A DNA stretch of 64,000 nucleotides from Galeruca laticollis. Its lineage: Eukaryota; Arthropoda; Insecta; Coleoptera; Chrysomelidae. Location: positions 76,113,262 to 76,177,261 of the forward strand of contig OY998180.1 of NCBI GenBank assembly GCA_963921935.1, read 5' to 3'. How positions within the stretch are numbered: position 1 is the stretch's first letter; every line of letters starts with the position of its first letter. A program made the translations under genes and the position numbers. The notes beneath the pieces were generated by a model. The model made no database searches, had not been told where the DNA came from, and was given only the letters and a program-made list of their open reading frames with translations. This document shows positions 1 through 10,837 of the stretch, in pieces.

Positions 1-262
1 GAAACGTAATTAAGTTATCTACTGATTTTATAAAAGTCGAGAGATTATCTCCCGTATTAAATTCAGGAAGGGTGGCACAAAGACTAGAGATATCGTTATT
101 TTGTAGAGACATATTTAAGCTATTAATGTTTCGAGTTTCTGAAATTTGATTTTTAGAAGATCGAGAACTATTAGCCGTATTAGAACTATCTAATGGATTT
201 AATGAAAGATTTGACAGCAATAAATGTAAGTAACTTTCAGAAATATCACTAAAAGTGCTCAT
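1..262 (-). CDS. Gag N-terminus of an LTR retrotransposon, cut by the window edge
   Basis: Reading right to left, an ATG at 262-260 opens a frame with no stop for 87 codons up to the window edge. The product starts MSTFSDISESYLHLL, is rich in Ser and Asn, and near its visible end contains LPEFNTGDNLSTFIKSVDNL. That pattern (Pro-x-Phe, then Gly, then a Phe-Ile and hydrophobic run) is typical of the start of Ty3/gypsy-type Gag capsid regions. A primer-binding-like site lies 145 bp upstream in the right orientation. The rest of the element lies outside the window, so intactness cannot be judged. Assignment to an LTR element rests on the Gag pattern plus the primer site; the clade is not certain. 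Confidence 0.6.
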   Translation of the reverse strand, partial: MSTFSDISESYLHLLLSNLSLNPLDSSNTANSSRSSKNQISETRNINSLNMSLQNNDISSLCATLPEFNTGDNLSTFIKSVDNLITF

Positions 263-406
263 AAAGGAGAAAAGGAACGTTGTACTTACAAGAGGATGAT
301 CACTGGAGATGTCTTCTGCATACTACGTTGTTTTCACCTCGGTTCGTTGGATTTTCTCGTCTAACAACTAAAGTTGACCAGGAAACTTGGGTTTCTGTAC
401 GAAGTC

Positions 407-425
407 AATCCTGTTCGCAGCGCCA
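407..425 (-). other. Primer-binding-like site, tRNA-Ser type
   Basis: The minus strand reads TGGCGCTGCGAACAGGATT. The complement resembles the 3' end of an animal tRNA-Ser (CGA-like), with about 17 of 19 bases matching from memory of that tRNA. It sits upstream of the gag ATG, as expected for first-strand priming of an LTR element. Some gypsy clades (for example mag) use tRNA-Ser. The LTR would lie to its right (from about 426). Confidence 0.5.
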
Positions 426-680
426 GAAATATTCTTCGAGACACCTTTAACTTTTTTAAAAAATATTTATTTGAATTTTATTTACAAACAACTTAGAAAT
501 ACAAAAGTAACTTGACAAAAATAATAAATGAAATGGATAATTGAACTGGATTAAAATAATTGAATGAATGAATATTTCTTAGTCATCAACCTATATTTAA
601 TACATCGGTGTTATGAAATTGATGATCGAGTTGCTTGGTTGGAGTTCGCTGACCATGGGACAGGGTCGGAGTCCATTCAC

Positions 681-685
<5 letters not shown>
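426..685 (-). other. Possible LTR or LTR remnant
   Basis: This A+T-rich stretch adjoins the primer-binding-like site where an LTR should be. No clean TG..CA ends are visible and there is no second copy in the window to compare with, so this is positional inference only. Confidence 0.25.
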
Positions 686-737
<52 letters not shown>

Positions 738-747
738 TATATATATC
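686..747. repeat. (TA)n microsatellite
   Basis: About 60 bp of TA dinucleotides with one interruption. It directly abuts the (ATG)n tail of the RTE element. Confidence 0.95.
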
Positions 748-804
748 TCATCATCATCATCATATGCAGCTTATTCAACCATTTTGTTATGATGTAGCCT
801 CCCT

Positions 805-2555
805 TTACATATTTATATATTCCACTTCCATGTGGGCCCATTGTTGTCTATTGCTAGCTATGCGGCCCCAAGTTGATCCTGCGAGTTTCTTTATGTCGTA
901 GTCCCATCTTAAGTTGGGGCGTCTTCTTGGTCTTTTCACGCCTCGGGGATACCATTGCGTTATCTTTGTGGTCCATCTATCGTCTGTCCTTCTAGCGAGA
1001 TGCCCCGCTCATTGCCACTTTAGGGATCTGATTCTATTTATGACATCTATCACTTGGGTCTTTTGTCTGATCCAATCAAGCCTTTTTCTATCTCTCCTTG
1101 TTATTCCAAGCATGCATCGTTTCATAGATCTCTGCGTTACCTGGAGTTTTCTAATGATATCAGTTTTCAGGGTCCAGGTTTCACAGCCGTATGTTAATAC
1201 TGGTAGTACGCACTGATCAAACGCTTTCTTTTTCAAACGGAGTGACATTCTAGACTTGAAGATGATAGAGTTCTGTCCAAATGTTCTCCATGCTAATTTG
1301 ATTCTTCTGTTTATTTCTGAAAGTAGGGAGCCTGATATGTGTATTAGTTGACCCAGGTATATGTATTCCTCTACTATTTCCAGGGCAGTGTCAATTATTG
1401 TTATTTCTTGTGCGTTTATCAGTTCGTTATACATTATCTTGGTCTTACTCAGATTTATTTTAAGGCCTACTTCGTTGCTTGCTGCATTCAATTCATTTAT
1501 TTGTTGTTGCATTTCGCCAGGGTTACTCGCTATCAGGATGATGTCATCAGCGAATCTTAGATGGTTCAAGTATTCTCCATCTATATTCAGACCTGTGTTG
1601 TTCCAGCCCAGTTTTCTGAAGATGCTTTCTAGTGTTGCTGTAAATAACTTTGGTGATATTGCGTCTCCTTGTCTAACTCCTCTGCTGGTGGGGAATTCTG
1701 GTGTGCCCTCATATATCCTAACTCTCGCTTTGGCTTCCCTATATATATATTTGCTAGGGTCTCAATATATGGCTTGTCGACCCCTTGTTCTGTTAGGGCA
1801 TTTATCACTGCTCTGGGATATATAGAGTCGAGTGCTTTCTCAAAGTCGATGAAGGCTAGTGCTAGTGGTTGGTTGTATTCTTTGGTTCGACTGATAACCT
1901 CTTTGAGGGTATGGATGTGATCTATTGTACTGAAGCCTTTGCGGAATCCAGCCTGTTCTCGTGGTTGGGCCAAGTCTAGTGTATTTTGTATTCTGTTGTG
2001 AATGATCTTTGTGAATACCTTGTACGTCACTGGTAGTAGACTTATTGGTCTGTAGTTTTTAATGTCTTCTTTGCTGCCTTTCTTGTGGATCAACACTATA
2101 AGGGCGCTGTTCCACTCTTTAGGTATGCTCCTGGACATCAGACAGTTCGTGTATAGTTTGGCAAGGTACTTCCATGTTTTAGCTCCTGCATATTTGAGTA
2201 TTTCGGTCGTGAAGCCGTCATTTCCCGCTGCTTTGCCATTTTTCATGCTTTCCAGTGTCATTTCTACTTCCTCCACCAAAACTTCTGGTATGGCGTCTTC
2301 TGAGTGTTCTATTATTTCTTCCAAATTTTCAGGGGCCTTGTATAGGTCTCCATAGAATTTGGCTACTAGGTCTATTATTTCATTCCTGTCTGTGGTTCTT
2401 GTGTTTCCATCAGTTAATGCAACTATCTGTCTTTTCCCTATTATTAGTTCCCTGTTTGCATTTTTGTAGCTTTTACGGTTTTCTATTGTTGTTTGTACCA
2501 GTTTCTCGTTGTAATTCCTGATATCTTCTGCGATTTTCTTTCGTATCGTCTGCAC
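805..2555 (-). pseudogene. RTE reverse transcriptase domain
   Basis: The RT frame shows ESMKNGKAAGNDGFT, KGSKEDIKNYRPISLLP, EQAGFRKGFSTIDHI, LAFIDFEKALDS (first catalytic Asp), then GVRQGDAISPKLF, and FADD at 1554-1543 (remaining catalytic Asps), with GLKINLSKTK and LTYGCETWTL after it. The C-terminal tail (WAGHLARR, RRPNLRWDYD) continues to the TAA at 807-805. A two-base frame change lies within a TATATATA run at about 1741-1750, and Trp to TGA occurs at 1011-1009. Both look like recent neutral hits. Confidence 0.9.
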
Positions 2556-2595
2556 AGTTCGGTGTATTCAATTCTTTGAATGTTTGTTGTCTTTT

Positions 2596-3720
2596 TCATT
2601 TCTCTTCGTTTTTGTAATAGTGCTTTTTTTCCGGAGTTAGTTTTTTGTGTTCACCTCGTTGTTGCAGACCTCCCACTTCTACGGTGCAGTTTCGAATTGT
2701 GTCCATCAGTTCAGGCTTGTTATATTCCACTTTTTGTAGTCTTTCTTCTAGTAGTGCTTCATATTGGTGAGAGTTCTCTCTCAGCCTTTCGTTGTTTATG
2801 TTTTCCGTTGTGTTGGTTTTGATTAGTCTTGACCTTTCTAGTTTTATATCTAAGACCAGTCGAGCTCTAATTAGTCGATGGTCGCTTCCTGTAGTGAACT
2901 TGTTGAGCGTGCTTAGATCTTTTACTGTGTTAATTTTATTGGTGAGGATAAAGTCTATTTCGTTTCTGATAGTTGCACTGGGGCCTTCCCACGTCCATTT
3001 CCTGTTAGGGTTCTTCTTGAAGAAGGAGTTTGCCACATACATGTTCTGAAAGTGTGCGAACTGTATTAATCTCTCTCCTCTTTCATTCCTTTCTCCAAAT
3101 CCATATTTCCCCATTCCTTTTTCTTGGTCTTTCCTGTGTCCTACTTTGGCATTAAAGTCTCCCATTATGTATTTGAAGTGACTATTGTCGTTGCTGAGCG
3201 CTTGGGTTATTTCATTATTGAATTCTTCTATTTCGTCGTCACTATGGCTGATTGTTGGGGCGTATACCTGAATAATCTGGATAGTATATCTTTTGGAGAG
3301 TCTTAGTGTTATGCTGGCTACTCTGTCTGAGGTGCTTGTTATCCTTATGATTCTATTTTTCCAGGTTTTCTTAATTAGGAATCCTACTCCGCTTGTTCTT
3401 TCTGTTGGTGTTCCTTGGTGGTATAGAAGATTCCCTGATTCAAGTTCTATGAGTTCTTCATTTTTTCGTCTTACTTCGCTAATGCCCATGATATCCCACT
3501 TTATTTTTGCTGCCTCTGTTTCCAGTTCCATAATCCTAGCTTGATTAGAGAGTGTACGGCAGTTATAAGTTGCTAGGTGTAATGTAGTCAATGGGTAGTG
3601 GTTTAGACTCCGCAGATTCTTAGCACCCTCTGCCCTCGTGGCTGGTTCTCAGGATATACCCCTCCTAGGGCCCTTCGGGCTTACGGAGAATGAGGGCCGT
3701 AACTTGTCCTTGTCTGTCAT
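2596..3720 (-). pseudogene. RTE endonuclease domain
   Basis: This is the N-terminal half of the RTE polyprotein. Visible landmarks are the TYNCRTLS start, a Glu in GISEVRRKNEE (metal-binding Glu of the exonuclease-endonuclease-phosphatase fold), VYAPT, MGDFNAKVG (catalytic Asp/Asn) and GSDHRLIRARL (catalytic Asp-His). The domain would nick target DNA for target-primed reverse transcription. The open frame begins with TTG at 3591, but homologous frame continues upstream to an ATG at 3720, broken by one TGA at about 3651-3649. So 3591 is not a true start. All catalytic motifs look intact. Confidence 0.88.
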
Positions 3721-3821
3721 GCTGGGGTTGTGAGGCGTACCTTACCACGCTGCCTCAATGCGGGTTGGCAAGGGGCGAGGGATGTCGTCCGCCAGTTTTC
3801 GCCATTTACTGACGGACCCTG

Positions 3822-3949
3822 TACCCCCAGATTTTTAGTGGAACTTTCTATTTATGAAAAAGCCCTTACTAGAGTGAGATTCGAACCCCCGTCCTTCAGG
3901 TCAAGAAAACCCAATTTCCGGCGCTCTAACGCACTCCGCCATCTGGGGG

Positions 3950-3951
<2 letters not shown>
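3822..3951 (-). repeat. tRNA-like SINE head framed by an inverted repeat
   Basis: On the minus strand an A-box-like stretch (ATGGCGGAGTGCGTTAGAGC, about 3942-3923) is followed by a B-box-like stretch (GGGGGTTCGAATCTCACTCT, 3890-3871), with spacing like a tRNA. These are RNA polymerase III internal promoter elements. The unit is bounded by TACCCCCAGAT (3822-3832) and ATCTGGGGGTA (3941-3951), an 11-bp inverted repeat. It does not fold as a complete tRNA, so it is best read as a tRNA-derived SINE or tRNA pseudogene. A related B box occurs at 54.93 kb. Confidence 0.5.

Positions 3952-4003
<52 letters not shown>
3952..4003. repeat. (TA)n microsatellite
   Basis: About 52 bp of TA directly after the tRNA-like unit. 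Confidence 0.95.
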
Positions 4004-4005
<2 letters not shown>

Positions 4006-4487
4006 CATTTTATTAATTCTTACAATTTTTCAGCTGTCGACCTTTCTTAAACCTTGCTCTACATCAGATGACAAATACTTACACAGATGTCTAAGATGTT
4101 ATAACCCTAATGTTTTTTATTTGGAATTTCACCTTTGGATCTATTACAAGAAACAATTCTAGGGCTTCTGAATAGTTTTGATGGTATCTAATAGGAACTT
4201 AGGATAATACATAAACATTTAACTATTCCATTTGAAGAGTGGATTCTTTCATTTTATAACAGGTCATGTTTTTTAAGTTTTTCTGTTAAATATTTTGAAT
4301 TCATATTATATCCATGTCATGTATGTATGTACAAGGTACATTATAAAGTTTGAATGAATTTCTTTAGTTCGATTTAGTTTAATTTTAACCCTCGAATAGT
4401 TTTCTTTTCAATAATCTTATAGTCATTAATATTTTAAGTTGTAATTGACTCGTGTTAGATATATACAATGTGTAGGATTATCTTTCC

Positions 4488-4534
<47 letters not shown>

Positions 4535-4907
4535 TTTTCAAGTGGTAAGCATAAGAATTGAGTGCAATTACTGATATCAATTTATCTGTTTGTACACGGC
4601 AACCAGGTAATAGGGACCAGAAAAAGGTAGGCAACCTAGCTGTTGCATAATCTGTATGTTGTATGCTTTCCATTGGAATTTCGTTTATTTGGCAAGCAAG
4701 TTAGTGAAATCTTAAAAATAAACGGTTTTTAATAATTTTTATTTATTATAGTCATGACCATATTTTTTATGGTATTTTAATTGAAAAAATATAATTTTCA
4801 GCTGGTAAACGCATGAGTGAAGGTCGACCTTACTTGGGATCTTAGACTATATGTAAAACATCTTTTTAGTTCTAAAAATTATATATTTTGCTATTATTGA
4901 TTTACAA
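4004..4907. other. Unassigned A+T-rich DNA with one (TA)n run
   Basis: I see no coding region or recognisable repeat here except a 45-bp (TA)n at 4489-4533. Confidence 0.6.
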
Positions 4908-5395
4908 TTACAGAGTATATAGTTTTAGATAGTCATTTATATTTGTTCTTTCTAGCAACATTTGATTACGAAAATTTGTAGGTAACTTGACTTCAACTGC
5001 TACTAATTCCTTGATGAACTCTTGATTTTGTCATCCAAATAATCGATATTTCCAGATCACGTGACTTAGTGAACCTATTTCTCCACATTCGCAATTGGTA
5101 GAGTCCTCTAATACTATTTTGTATCTATATTCAGTGTATAAGCCATGTCCAGACCGGTTTGTGTTTATCGTTTTTATAAAATGTCTATTTAAGGTATCTT
5201 CAAACCATGGCTTTCTACATTCTTGCGACTGTGTTTTCTGAAACTTCACTATTTTCCTTTCCCCTCCATACCTTCCTTGCCACGTCTGCATCAGCTTATT
5301 ATTTCTTATAGAGTCTGAGACTGGGATCTTTAGTTTATTTTCCTCTCCTTCTGCTGTGGCTTGTTTTGCCAATTTGTCGACCTTTTCGTTTATTA
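4908..5395 (-). pseudogene. C-terminal RNase H-side fragment of a LINE
   Basis: The minus strand reads NEKVDKLAKQATAEGEE, then a spacer, TNRSGHGLYTEYRYKIVLED and CECGEIGSLSHVIWKY. This is the pattern at the C-terminus of I/jockey-type LINE ORF2: the end of RNase H followed by a Cys/His cluster whose usual form is C-x-C..H-x-x-x-C. The frame continues past an in-frame TGA (about 5030) through QNQEFIKELVAVEVKLP to a TAA at 4910-4908. Everything upstream is missing. It is a fragment with at least one nonsense change. Confidence 0.65.
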
Positions 5396-5591
5396 TAGTC
5401 TATTATGACCTTCAATCCATACAAATGTAGAAACAATGACTAAACATGGTAATAAATTCGTCTTTAACATTTTACAGCATAGCGAGAGTTACGGCAATTT
5501 TTTGTTTTTATCCGCAGATAATTTTGAAGAAAAAATTTTGTATAGTTGTGAAAAATGTATTGTAAGATCATATTTGTAGAACGCTTTAGGC
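5396..5591. other. Flanking repeat, inverted copy near 13.4 kb
   Basis: Bases about 5515-5590 are similar to the reverse complement of about 13,370-13,440 (shared AGATCATATTTG and TTATAGTTGTG-like segments). This may be an older repeat into which the Harbinger element inserted. Confidence 0.45.
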
Positions 5592-5865
5592 AAGTCGAAT
5601 TAATAAAACAAAGCAAAACCTTTTACTTACAAATTATGGACCTTTTACTTTAAGTTGTATTAATAAAAAATAAGCAAAACCTTTTCTTCTTTTAGCAAAA
5701 GCAAATCCTTATCCAGTCGACGTTTACCTTTAGATTTGAGTAAAAGCATATTGATAAAGTAAAGCCTTTACTTACTTGTTGAAGCAAATCCTTGCATATT
5801 TATACATCTAGTCAGATGCAGATTAATCGTAGTAGTAAAAGGTGAGTATGTGATTAACTCTTGCT

Positions 5866-6843
5866 ATGGCTGATTTGTTGAACGTGAGAGACGTCAAACA
5901 TTACAAACCTCATTGTACTCCAAACGGCAAAGGTATTAAAACGTTATTTCGCTTGGAGAAAAATATTGTTGAATGGCTTGCAAACCATTTTTCACATGAA
6001 ACCGCAGAGAACCGAGGCGATGCACTATCAGCAGTGCAAAAAATGAAGATATGTTTGCGATACCTAGCCGATCCTGGTTATCAAAGTGGAATCGGAGAAG
6101 AACTTTGAGTAACTCATGGTACATTATCACTTACTGTTAAGGCTGTGGTGGGCCGTATTATTGCAGAAGCTGATAATTGGATAAAATTTCCCAGTACTGA
6201 AAATGAAATCCTGCAGGCAAAGGAATTGTGGCAAACAACATATCGGTTTCCAACAGCGATTGGTGTAATCAATTACACTCGTGTAGGAATTCTCAAACCA
6301 CGAATTCATGGGGACGAATACATAAATCGGAAAGAAAAACTAACGTTAAATATTGAAGCTACTTGTAATGCAAAAGAAATTTTTACCAGTGTTGACGTTA
6401 GTTGGCCTGGATCTGTGCACGATGCCGAATTTGGCAAAACTCCCACGTTAGACAAGTTATGCATACATCACAGAACGCGATATTGGTCGGTGATAGTGGA
6501 TATGGAATAGAGCTCTGGTTGATGACACCATTCAAAAATCTAATTAATCATACACAGAGGGTATTCAATGCACTGTTGAAATCGGAGAGGGTAGTAATCG
6601 AAAGGTGCTTTGGGCAGTTAAAACAACGATTTCCCATATTACAATATGTCTGCCGTCCCAAAAATAATAGTGGCATGTATTGTATTGCATAACATTGCAA
6701 AACATTTAAGAGATTCTGACTTCTAAGGACCTGAAGATATTCGTGAAGAAGATGAATACTTTCCAATTAACAACGATGAAAATAGACTTCGTCTTCGTCG
6801 CCGAAGACAAGCGGTGAGGCAAAATTTGGCTGCAATATTTTGA
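5866..6843 (+). pseudogene. PIF/Harbinger transposase
   Basis: The frame starts MADLLNVRDVKHYKPH and shows KMKICLRYLADPGYQSGIGE (helical N-domain), an in-frame TGA at about 6106, then VVGRIIAEADNWIKFPSTEN, YRFPTAIGVINYTRVGILKP (first catalytic Asp of the usual GvIDCTH is Asn here), and SVDVSWPGSVHDAEF. After a frame change near 6425 it continues ILVGDSGYGIELWLMTPF (second Asp) and ERVVIERCFGQLKQRFPIL (catalytic Glu). A further frame change near 6660 leads to KIIVACIVLHNIAKHLRDSDF and a final TGA at 6841-6843. Cut-and-paste transposase of the DDE_Tnp_4 family; inactive. It is convergent with the SANT-like gene at 12.1-12.5 kb. Confidence 0.92.
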
Positions 6844-7800
6844 CTATCATAAAATTGTTATTTGTATACACTTCGGGGGATGTATCGTGGTAACAAACCG
6901 AAATTTTTCCAAAAATAACCAAAAATTTAGTATATCTAGATTTATAGAACCCGCTGTACTCGCTCTAGTCAGCTGAAAATCAATAGGGTACATCTGTGAG
7001 ACACCTTGAACAATATTCAATCATAAAATTGATCAATAGTATACTCTCTGGAGGCTGTCTCCTGCTAACAAACTGCAAATTCTCCAAAAATGAAAAAATT
7101 TGGTACTTCAAGTACCATAGCACCCGTTGTACTGGCTTTAGTGAGCTGAATATCAATACAGTTCATCTTTGAGACGCTCTGTATAATATCCAATCATAAA
7201 ATTGGTTACTACGCCGGAGGCTGTATCGTGCTAACAAAATGAAACTTCTCTAAAAATGACAGAAATATCGTACTTAAAGTACTGTAGCACCTGTTGTATT
7301 GGATCTGGTGAGCTGAAAATCAATCGGGTTCATCAGTGAGATGTCCTGAATAATTTTTGATCATAAAATTGGTGACTTGTAGAACTCCGGAGGCTGTATA
7401 GTGCTAACAAACTGAAATTTCTCAAAAAATGACAAAATGTCGTACTTCAAGTACCATAGCACCCGTTGTACTGGCTCTGGTGAGCTGAAAATCAATAGGG
7501 TTCATCTGTGACATGTCCTTAACAATATTCAATCATAAAATTGGTGACTTATTGCACTCCGGAGACTGTCCGTGCTAACAAGACATGTAAGGAGAAGTGG
7601 CCGACGACAACGACGATGAGGATGACGACGACATACACAGGATTTTTTTCTAAATACCGTTTTTTCGTGTTGTTGTTGATGGAAACCGTAAAAATAACTC
7701 AAAAATTTTCTTCAAAATTCCAACATTTTTTGGGGTAAGCCAATACTTTTCTCGCATATAGATAGGTTGGACGGGAAAGTAAAATATATTCAAAATGCGT
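6843..7800 (+). repeat. Repeat copy A: about five 172-bp monomers plus a unique tail
   Basis: The word CGGAGGCTGTATCGTGCTAAC or a variant recurs at about 6872, 7046, 7213, 7386 and 7558, a period near 172 bp. Each unit also carries AGTACCATAGCACCCGTTGT, GAGCTGAAAATCAAT and TCATAAAATTGGTGACTT words. A non-repeated tail of about 230 bp follows (GTGGCCGACGAC... to GATAGGTTGG). The same unit-plus-tail layout occurs inverted at 22.93-23.91 kb and in part at 25.0-25.27 kb. The array starts just at the stop codon of the Harbinger transposase. Confidence 0.88.
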
Positions 7801-8345
7801 AAATATTATTTGTAACGGTTAATAATGTTATTCGATTCAAATCGTAAAAACTCCTATCTCCGTCAACAATAATGTTGTCTTGCAAAGTATCACCTGTTTT
7901 TTCATGAGTATAACAATGTTCACTTTGTAACTTATGTAGTTTTTTTTTGATAATACTTCCTTTGCAAAGTTGATGTTTGAAATTGTTGGAGTGAAACTAA
8001 TCGCTGTAACTCCTTTGTGGTTAAATTTTTGGTTTCATCAGTTTCATACTTATCTGTGGCTGTTTTTCTTCTTGATAGCATACTGGCTTTGGTTGCTTTT
8101 GCATCATTTTCTGATGGAACGGAGACACTTGATGATGAAGTTGGCACCAAATCATTTTCTATTGTTTGATTTTGCAATATGCCTATTTGTATTGACCCTG
8201 TGTAAAGAAATGTAAGATCAGAACCTAACGTTTTTCTGCTGAGTAATTTTAGTTGTTTTTTCCCGATTTACTGACGTAAACAGTCTCATATGTTAGCAAT
8301 CATCAATATAATTTTGAATTAATTATTTGCCAACTTAATAATCAG
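7801..8345. other. Unassigned DNA
   Basis: A short open frame on each strand (7932-8215) shows no recognisable domain. I see nothing else. Confidence 0.5.
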
Positions 8346-8349
8346 GATT

Positions 8350-8599
8350 ATTTTTATTGGGTTTGTGGCAATGATACCAAGTGTACTCTTTCAAATATTT
8401 ATTTTACGAGCTTTCGAATACAATCGTATTCATTTTCAAGTAATTGTTCAGCGAGATTGTAGGTAAAGTTGTAAAATATATGTATAATGAATCATTTCAA
8501 ATATTATCCAAAAATTATTATAAAACTTCAAAAAATAATATATGTATTGAATATTTGAAAGAGTACACTTGGTATCATTGCCACAAACCCAATAAAAAT
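8350..8599. repeat. Perfect 50-bp inverted repeat around a 150-bp spacer
   Basis: Bases 8350-8399 and 8550-8599 are exact reverse complements over 50 bp. The spacer begins TTACGAGCTTTCGAATACAA and contains TTTTCAAG, a pattern like the ends of Penelope-like elements. A Penelope coding fragment starts 60 bp downstream, after a (TA)n tract. Confidence 0.85.
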
Positions 8600-8600
8600 T

Positions 8601-8603
<3 letters not shown>

Positions 8604-8654
<51 letters not shown>
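8604..8654. repeat. (TA)n microsatellite
   Basis: About 50 bp of TA between the inverted repeat and the Penelope fragment. Confidence 0.95.
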
Positions 8655-8657
<3 letters not shown>

Positions 8658-8675
8658 TCGCTTTTTTTTGGGATC

Positions 8676-9173
8676 TTGGTCTTTTTTATTTATAATAATA
8701 CAAAAACTAAAATAGACCATAAAACAAACCAATTCCTCACTTTGCCATATATACCAAATTTATCAGAAAACCTAAAAAAGACATTTTCGCACCACAACAT
8801 ACATGTTGCTCATAAAGGGTACAACCTACTGAAAACCAATTACACCTATCTAAAAAGTTCAATCTCAAAAGAAAAAAAGAGAAACATAGTCTATGGAATA
8901 CCATGTAAAAACTGTGAAGGGTCTACATCGGACAAACAAGTCAGTATTTGAAAAACAGAGTAAATAGTCACAAATATGACAAACGAAACAAAACGACACT
9001 CACTATCCATGTTTCAGAGAACCAACACGAATTTGATTTCGAAAGTACAAAAATTCTTCGAAGTGAAAACCACACAAAAAATGATAGAAATACAAAGAAA
9101 AACCAGTTCCGTAAATTTAAAGACTGACACAAAAAACCTTAGTAAAATTTATAATAACATTATAAAAACTTAG
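8676..9173 (+). pseudogene. Penelope-like element C-terminus: RT tail and GIY-YIG endonuclease
   Basis: The frame gives LTLPYIPNLSENLKKTF, then ISKEKKRNIVYGIPCKNCEG (the GIY half). After a one-frame change near 8930 it continues VYIGQTSQYLKNRVNSHKYD (the YIG half with the conserved Arg and His), then TIHVSENQHEFDFESTKIL. A third frame gives TSSVNLKTDTKNLSKIYNN to a TAG at about 9171. This is the order at the end of endonuclease-bearing Penelope-like elements. The reverse transcriptase proper is absent, and two frame changes make it non-functional. Confidence 0.78.
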
Positions 9174-10636
9174 AAATATAGAGAAACACGTGGCACATTC
9201 CAAATATAATAAATTTATTACCACACCCTATATAAATATAAAATCCTTTCCAATACCAGTCAACACAAAAACGACACATTAAAACCTCGTTACGCCTGCT
9301 TTCATTGTATAAAACAAATACTCGTATATTCCAATACAAATTTTCTACAATGACTTGGGCAAAAGTTTATTTCATTGGCTATGTAGTATTTATCACTAAA
9401 CAATTATTTAAAATTACATTCCCTCACTTGTTTTTTATACTACTCTAGGCGTAACTTGAACCATGCAATCTTTTTGGATTACCATTAGCATTATTAAACG
9501 AATTGGAACCATATGTTTATATAAATTAATAGATCGTTTACCTTTCAGCATTTCGAGACAACGCAATTACATATTGCTCACCAATTGTTTATCGAACTGT
9601 TTTTCACTGAAATCCTCTTGTATAACATCCACTACCATTTTCAAATAGATGTATCTTTCTGTCCATCGAAGGTTAAACTACTATAAAATTTCTTCAATAA
9701 CAGCTTATTTAAACTATTAATTTGAAATGACAAGATATTTTCATTCATTCATTTATTACCATTAAATAGCTTTATATTGGATACCATTATTTTTAGGTGC
9801 TTGATAATAATCATAATTTTTTGTAGCTAGGAAACCCAAAATATCTGTTTTCCCCTATATACTAAATAACAGTGCCTTTGGGAAAGCGGTTCAGTTTTAT
9901 AAAATAGGCAAATATTGTTCACCTTAGCGTCTCGTAGTTCCGTAGCAATAGTAAGTTATCACTTTATCAAGATATATTCTTTCCCTAATTTTTAAATAAC
10001 ATACTGATCACAATTTCCCAGCTTGTATACTTAGAAAGTTCACCCAGGAAACATTCGATAATGGATAATTTAATGTTTTTATTTCATTTTGAAACTAAAA
10101 GGATTATAATTCTTGCTGGAATCTTCAATTAAAAATGTTCTTGTTTGAGAGCTGTATGTGGAAAGAAATCAAAATGTTTGCTAGATTATAATAATGAAAA
10201 ATGTTCAGATTTTTTTTCGTAGCGGCTATCTATCTTATCTGATCTGTTCTGATATATTATTTTTATAAAATTTTCATTATCAATGAATAGCCTGTTATTG
10301 TTTCAATTAACCAATAAATGGATAATTTATAATCATTAATCAACTACATTTTAAGTTTCAAAACATTTTGAGTTATACCACTACATACTTTTATACGCTA
10401 TGTATCTTTCCTATACGGACATAATCTATATAATAGTTTTAAAATTATATTATCTGAACAGAAGCAGAAGGGGGTTTCAATGAAATAAATCGTGTATACT
10501 TCTGTGAAAAAATTGGCAACCTTGCATGGATGTATGATTAAATTCAAATCAGACAAAAACGTATATGTTGGAAGTTCAAATACTTACTACTGGGAGGGGC
10601 TAGAAGTACTTTGAAATGTCAAAAATGCATATTTTT
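9174..10636. other. Unassigned A+T-rich DNA
   Basis: No gene or named repeat recognised. A short plus-strand open frame at 9463-9648 has no domain I know. Confidence 0.5.
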
Positions 10637-10648
10637 TATATATATATG

Positions 10649-10693
<45 letters not shown>
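10637..10693. repeat. (TA)n microsatellite
   Basis: Imperfect TA tract of about 57 bp. A second tract of about 40 bp lies at 10,794-10,834. Confidence 0.93.
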
Positions 10694-10790
10694 GACTATT
10701 TAAACCGACAGTGCTGCACTAGATGCACAAAAGAGTAAATATACGCAACCAAAATATTTAAAAAATTTGTCTTTCAAGAGGACGCACAAA

Positions 10791-10834
<44 letters not shown>

Positions 10835-10837
<3 letters not shown>

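Larger units (their letters stand above)
748..3720 (-). mobile_element. RTE-type non-LTR retrotransposon, near full length
   Basis: An apurinic-like endonuclease domain is followed by a reverse transcriptase without RNase H, and the minus-strand 3' end is a short ATG-triplet tail (748-763). Endonuclease plus RT in one frame with a trinucleotide-repeat tail is the RTE pattern (BovB-like; insect copies are often labelled craniofacial development protein 2-like). The reading frame runs from an ATG at 3720 to a TAA at 807-805. It carries an in-frame TGA near 3651, a frame change around 2540-2600, a 2-bp frame change near 1745 and a TGA at 1011-1009. The element is therefore dead but little decayed. 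Confidence 0.9.

Noticed and set aside
914..2822. Plus-strand frames across the RTE
   Set aside because: Antisense shadows of the minus-strand RTE reverse transcriptase and endonuclease.
3867..3950. Functional tRNA gene
   Set aside because: A- and B-box-like words exist, but no complete acceptor stem or convincing anticodon arm; better explained as tRNA-derived SINE.
3724..4050. Plus-strand frame over the tRNA-like unit
   Set aside because: Runs across the RTE 5' region, the tRNA-like unit and a TA tract; no domain.
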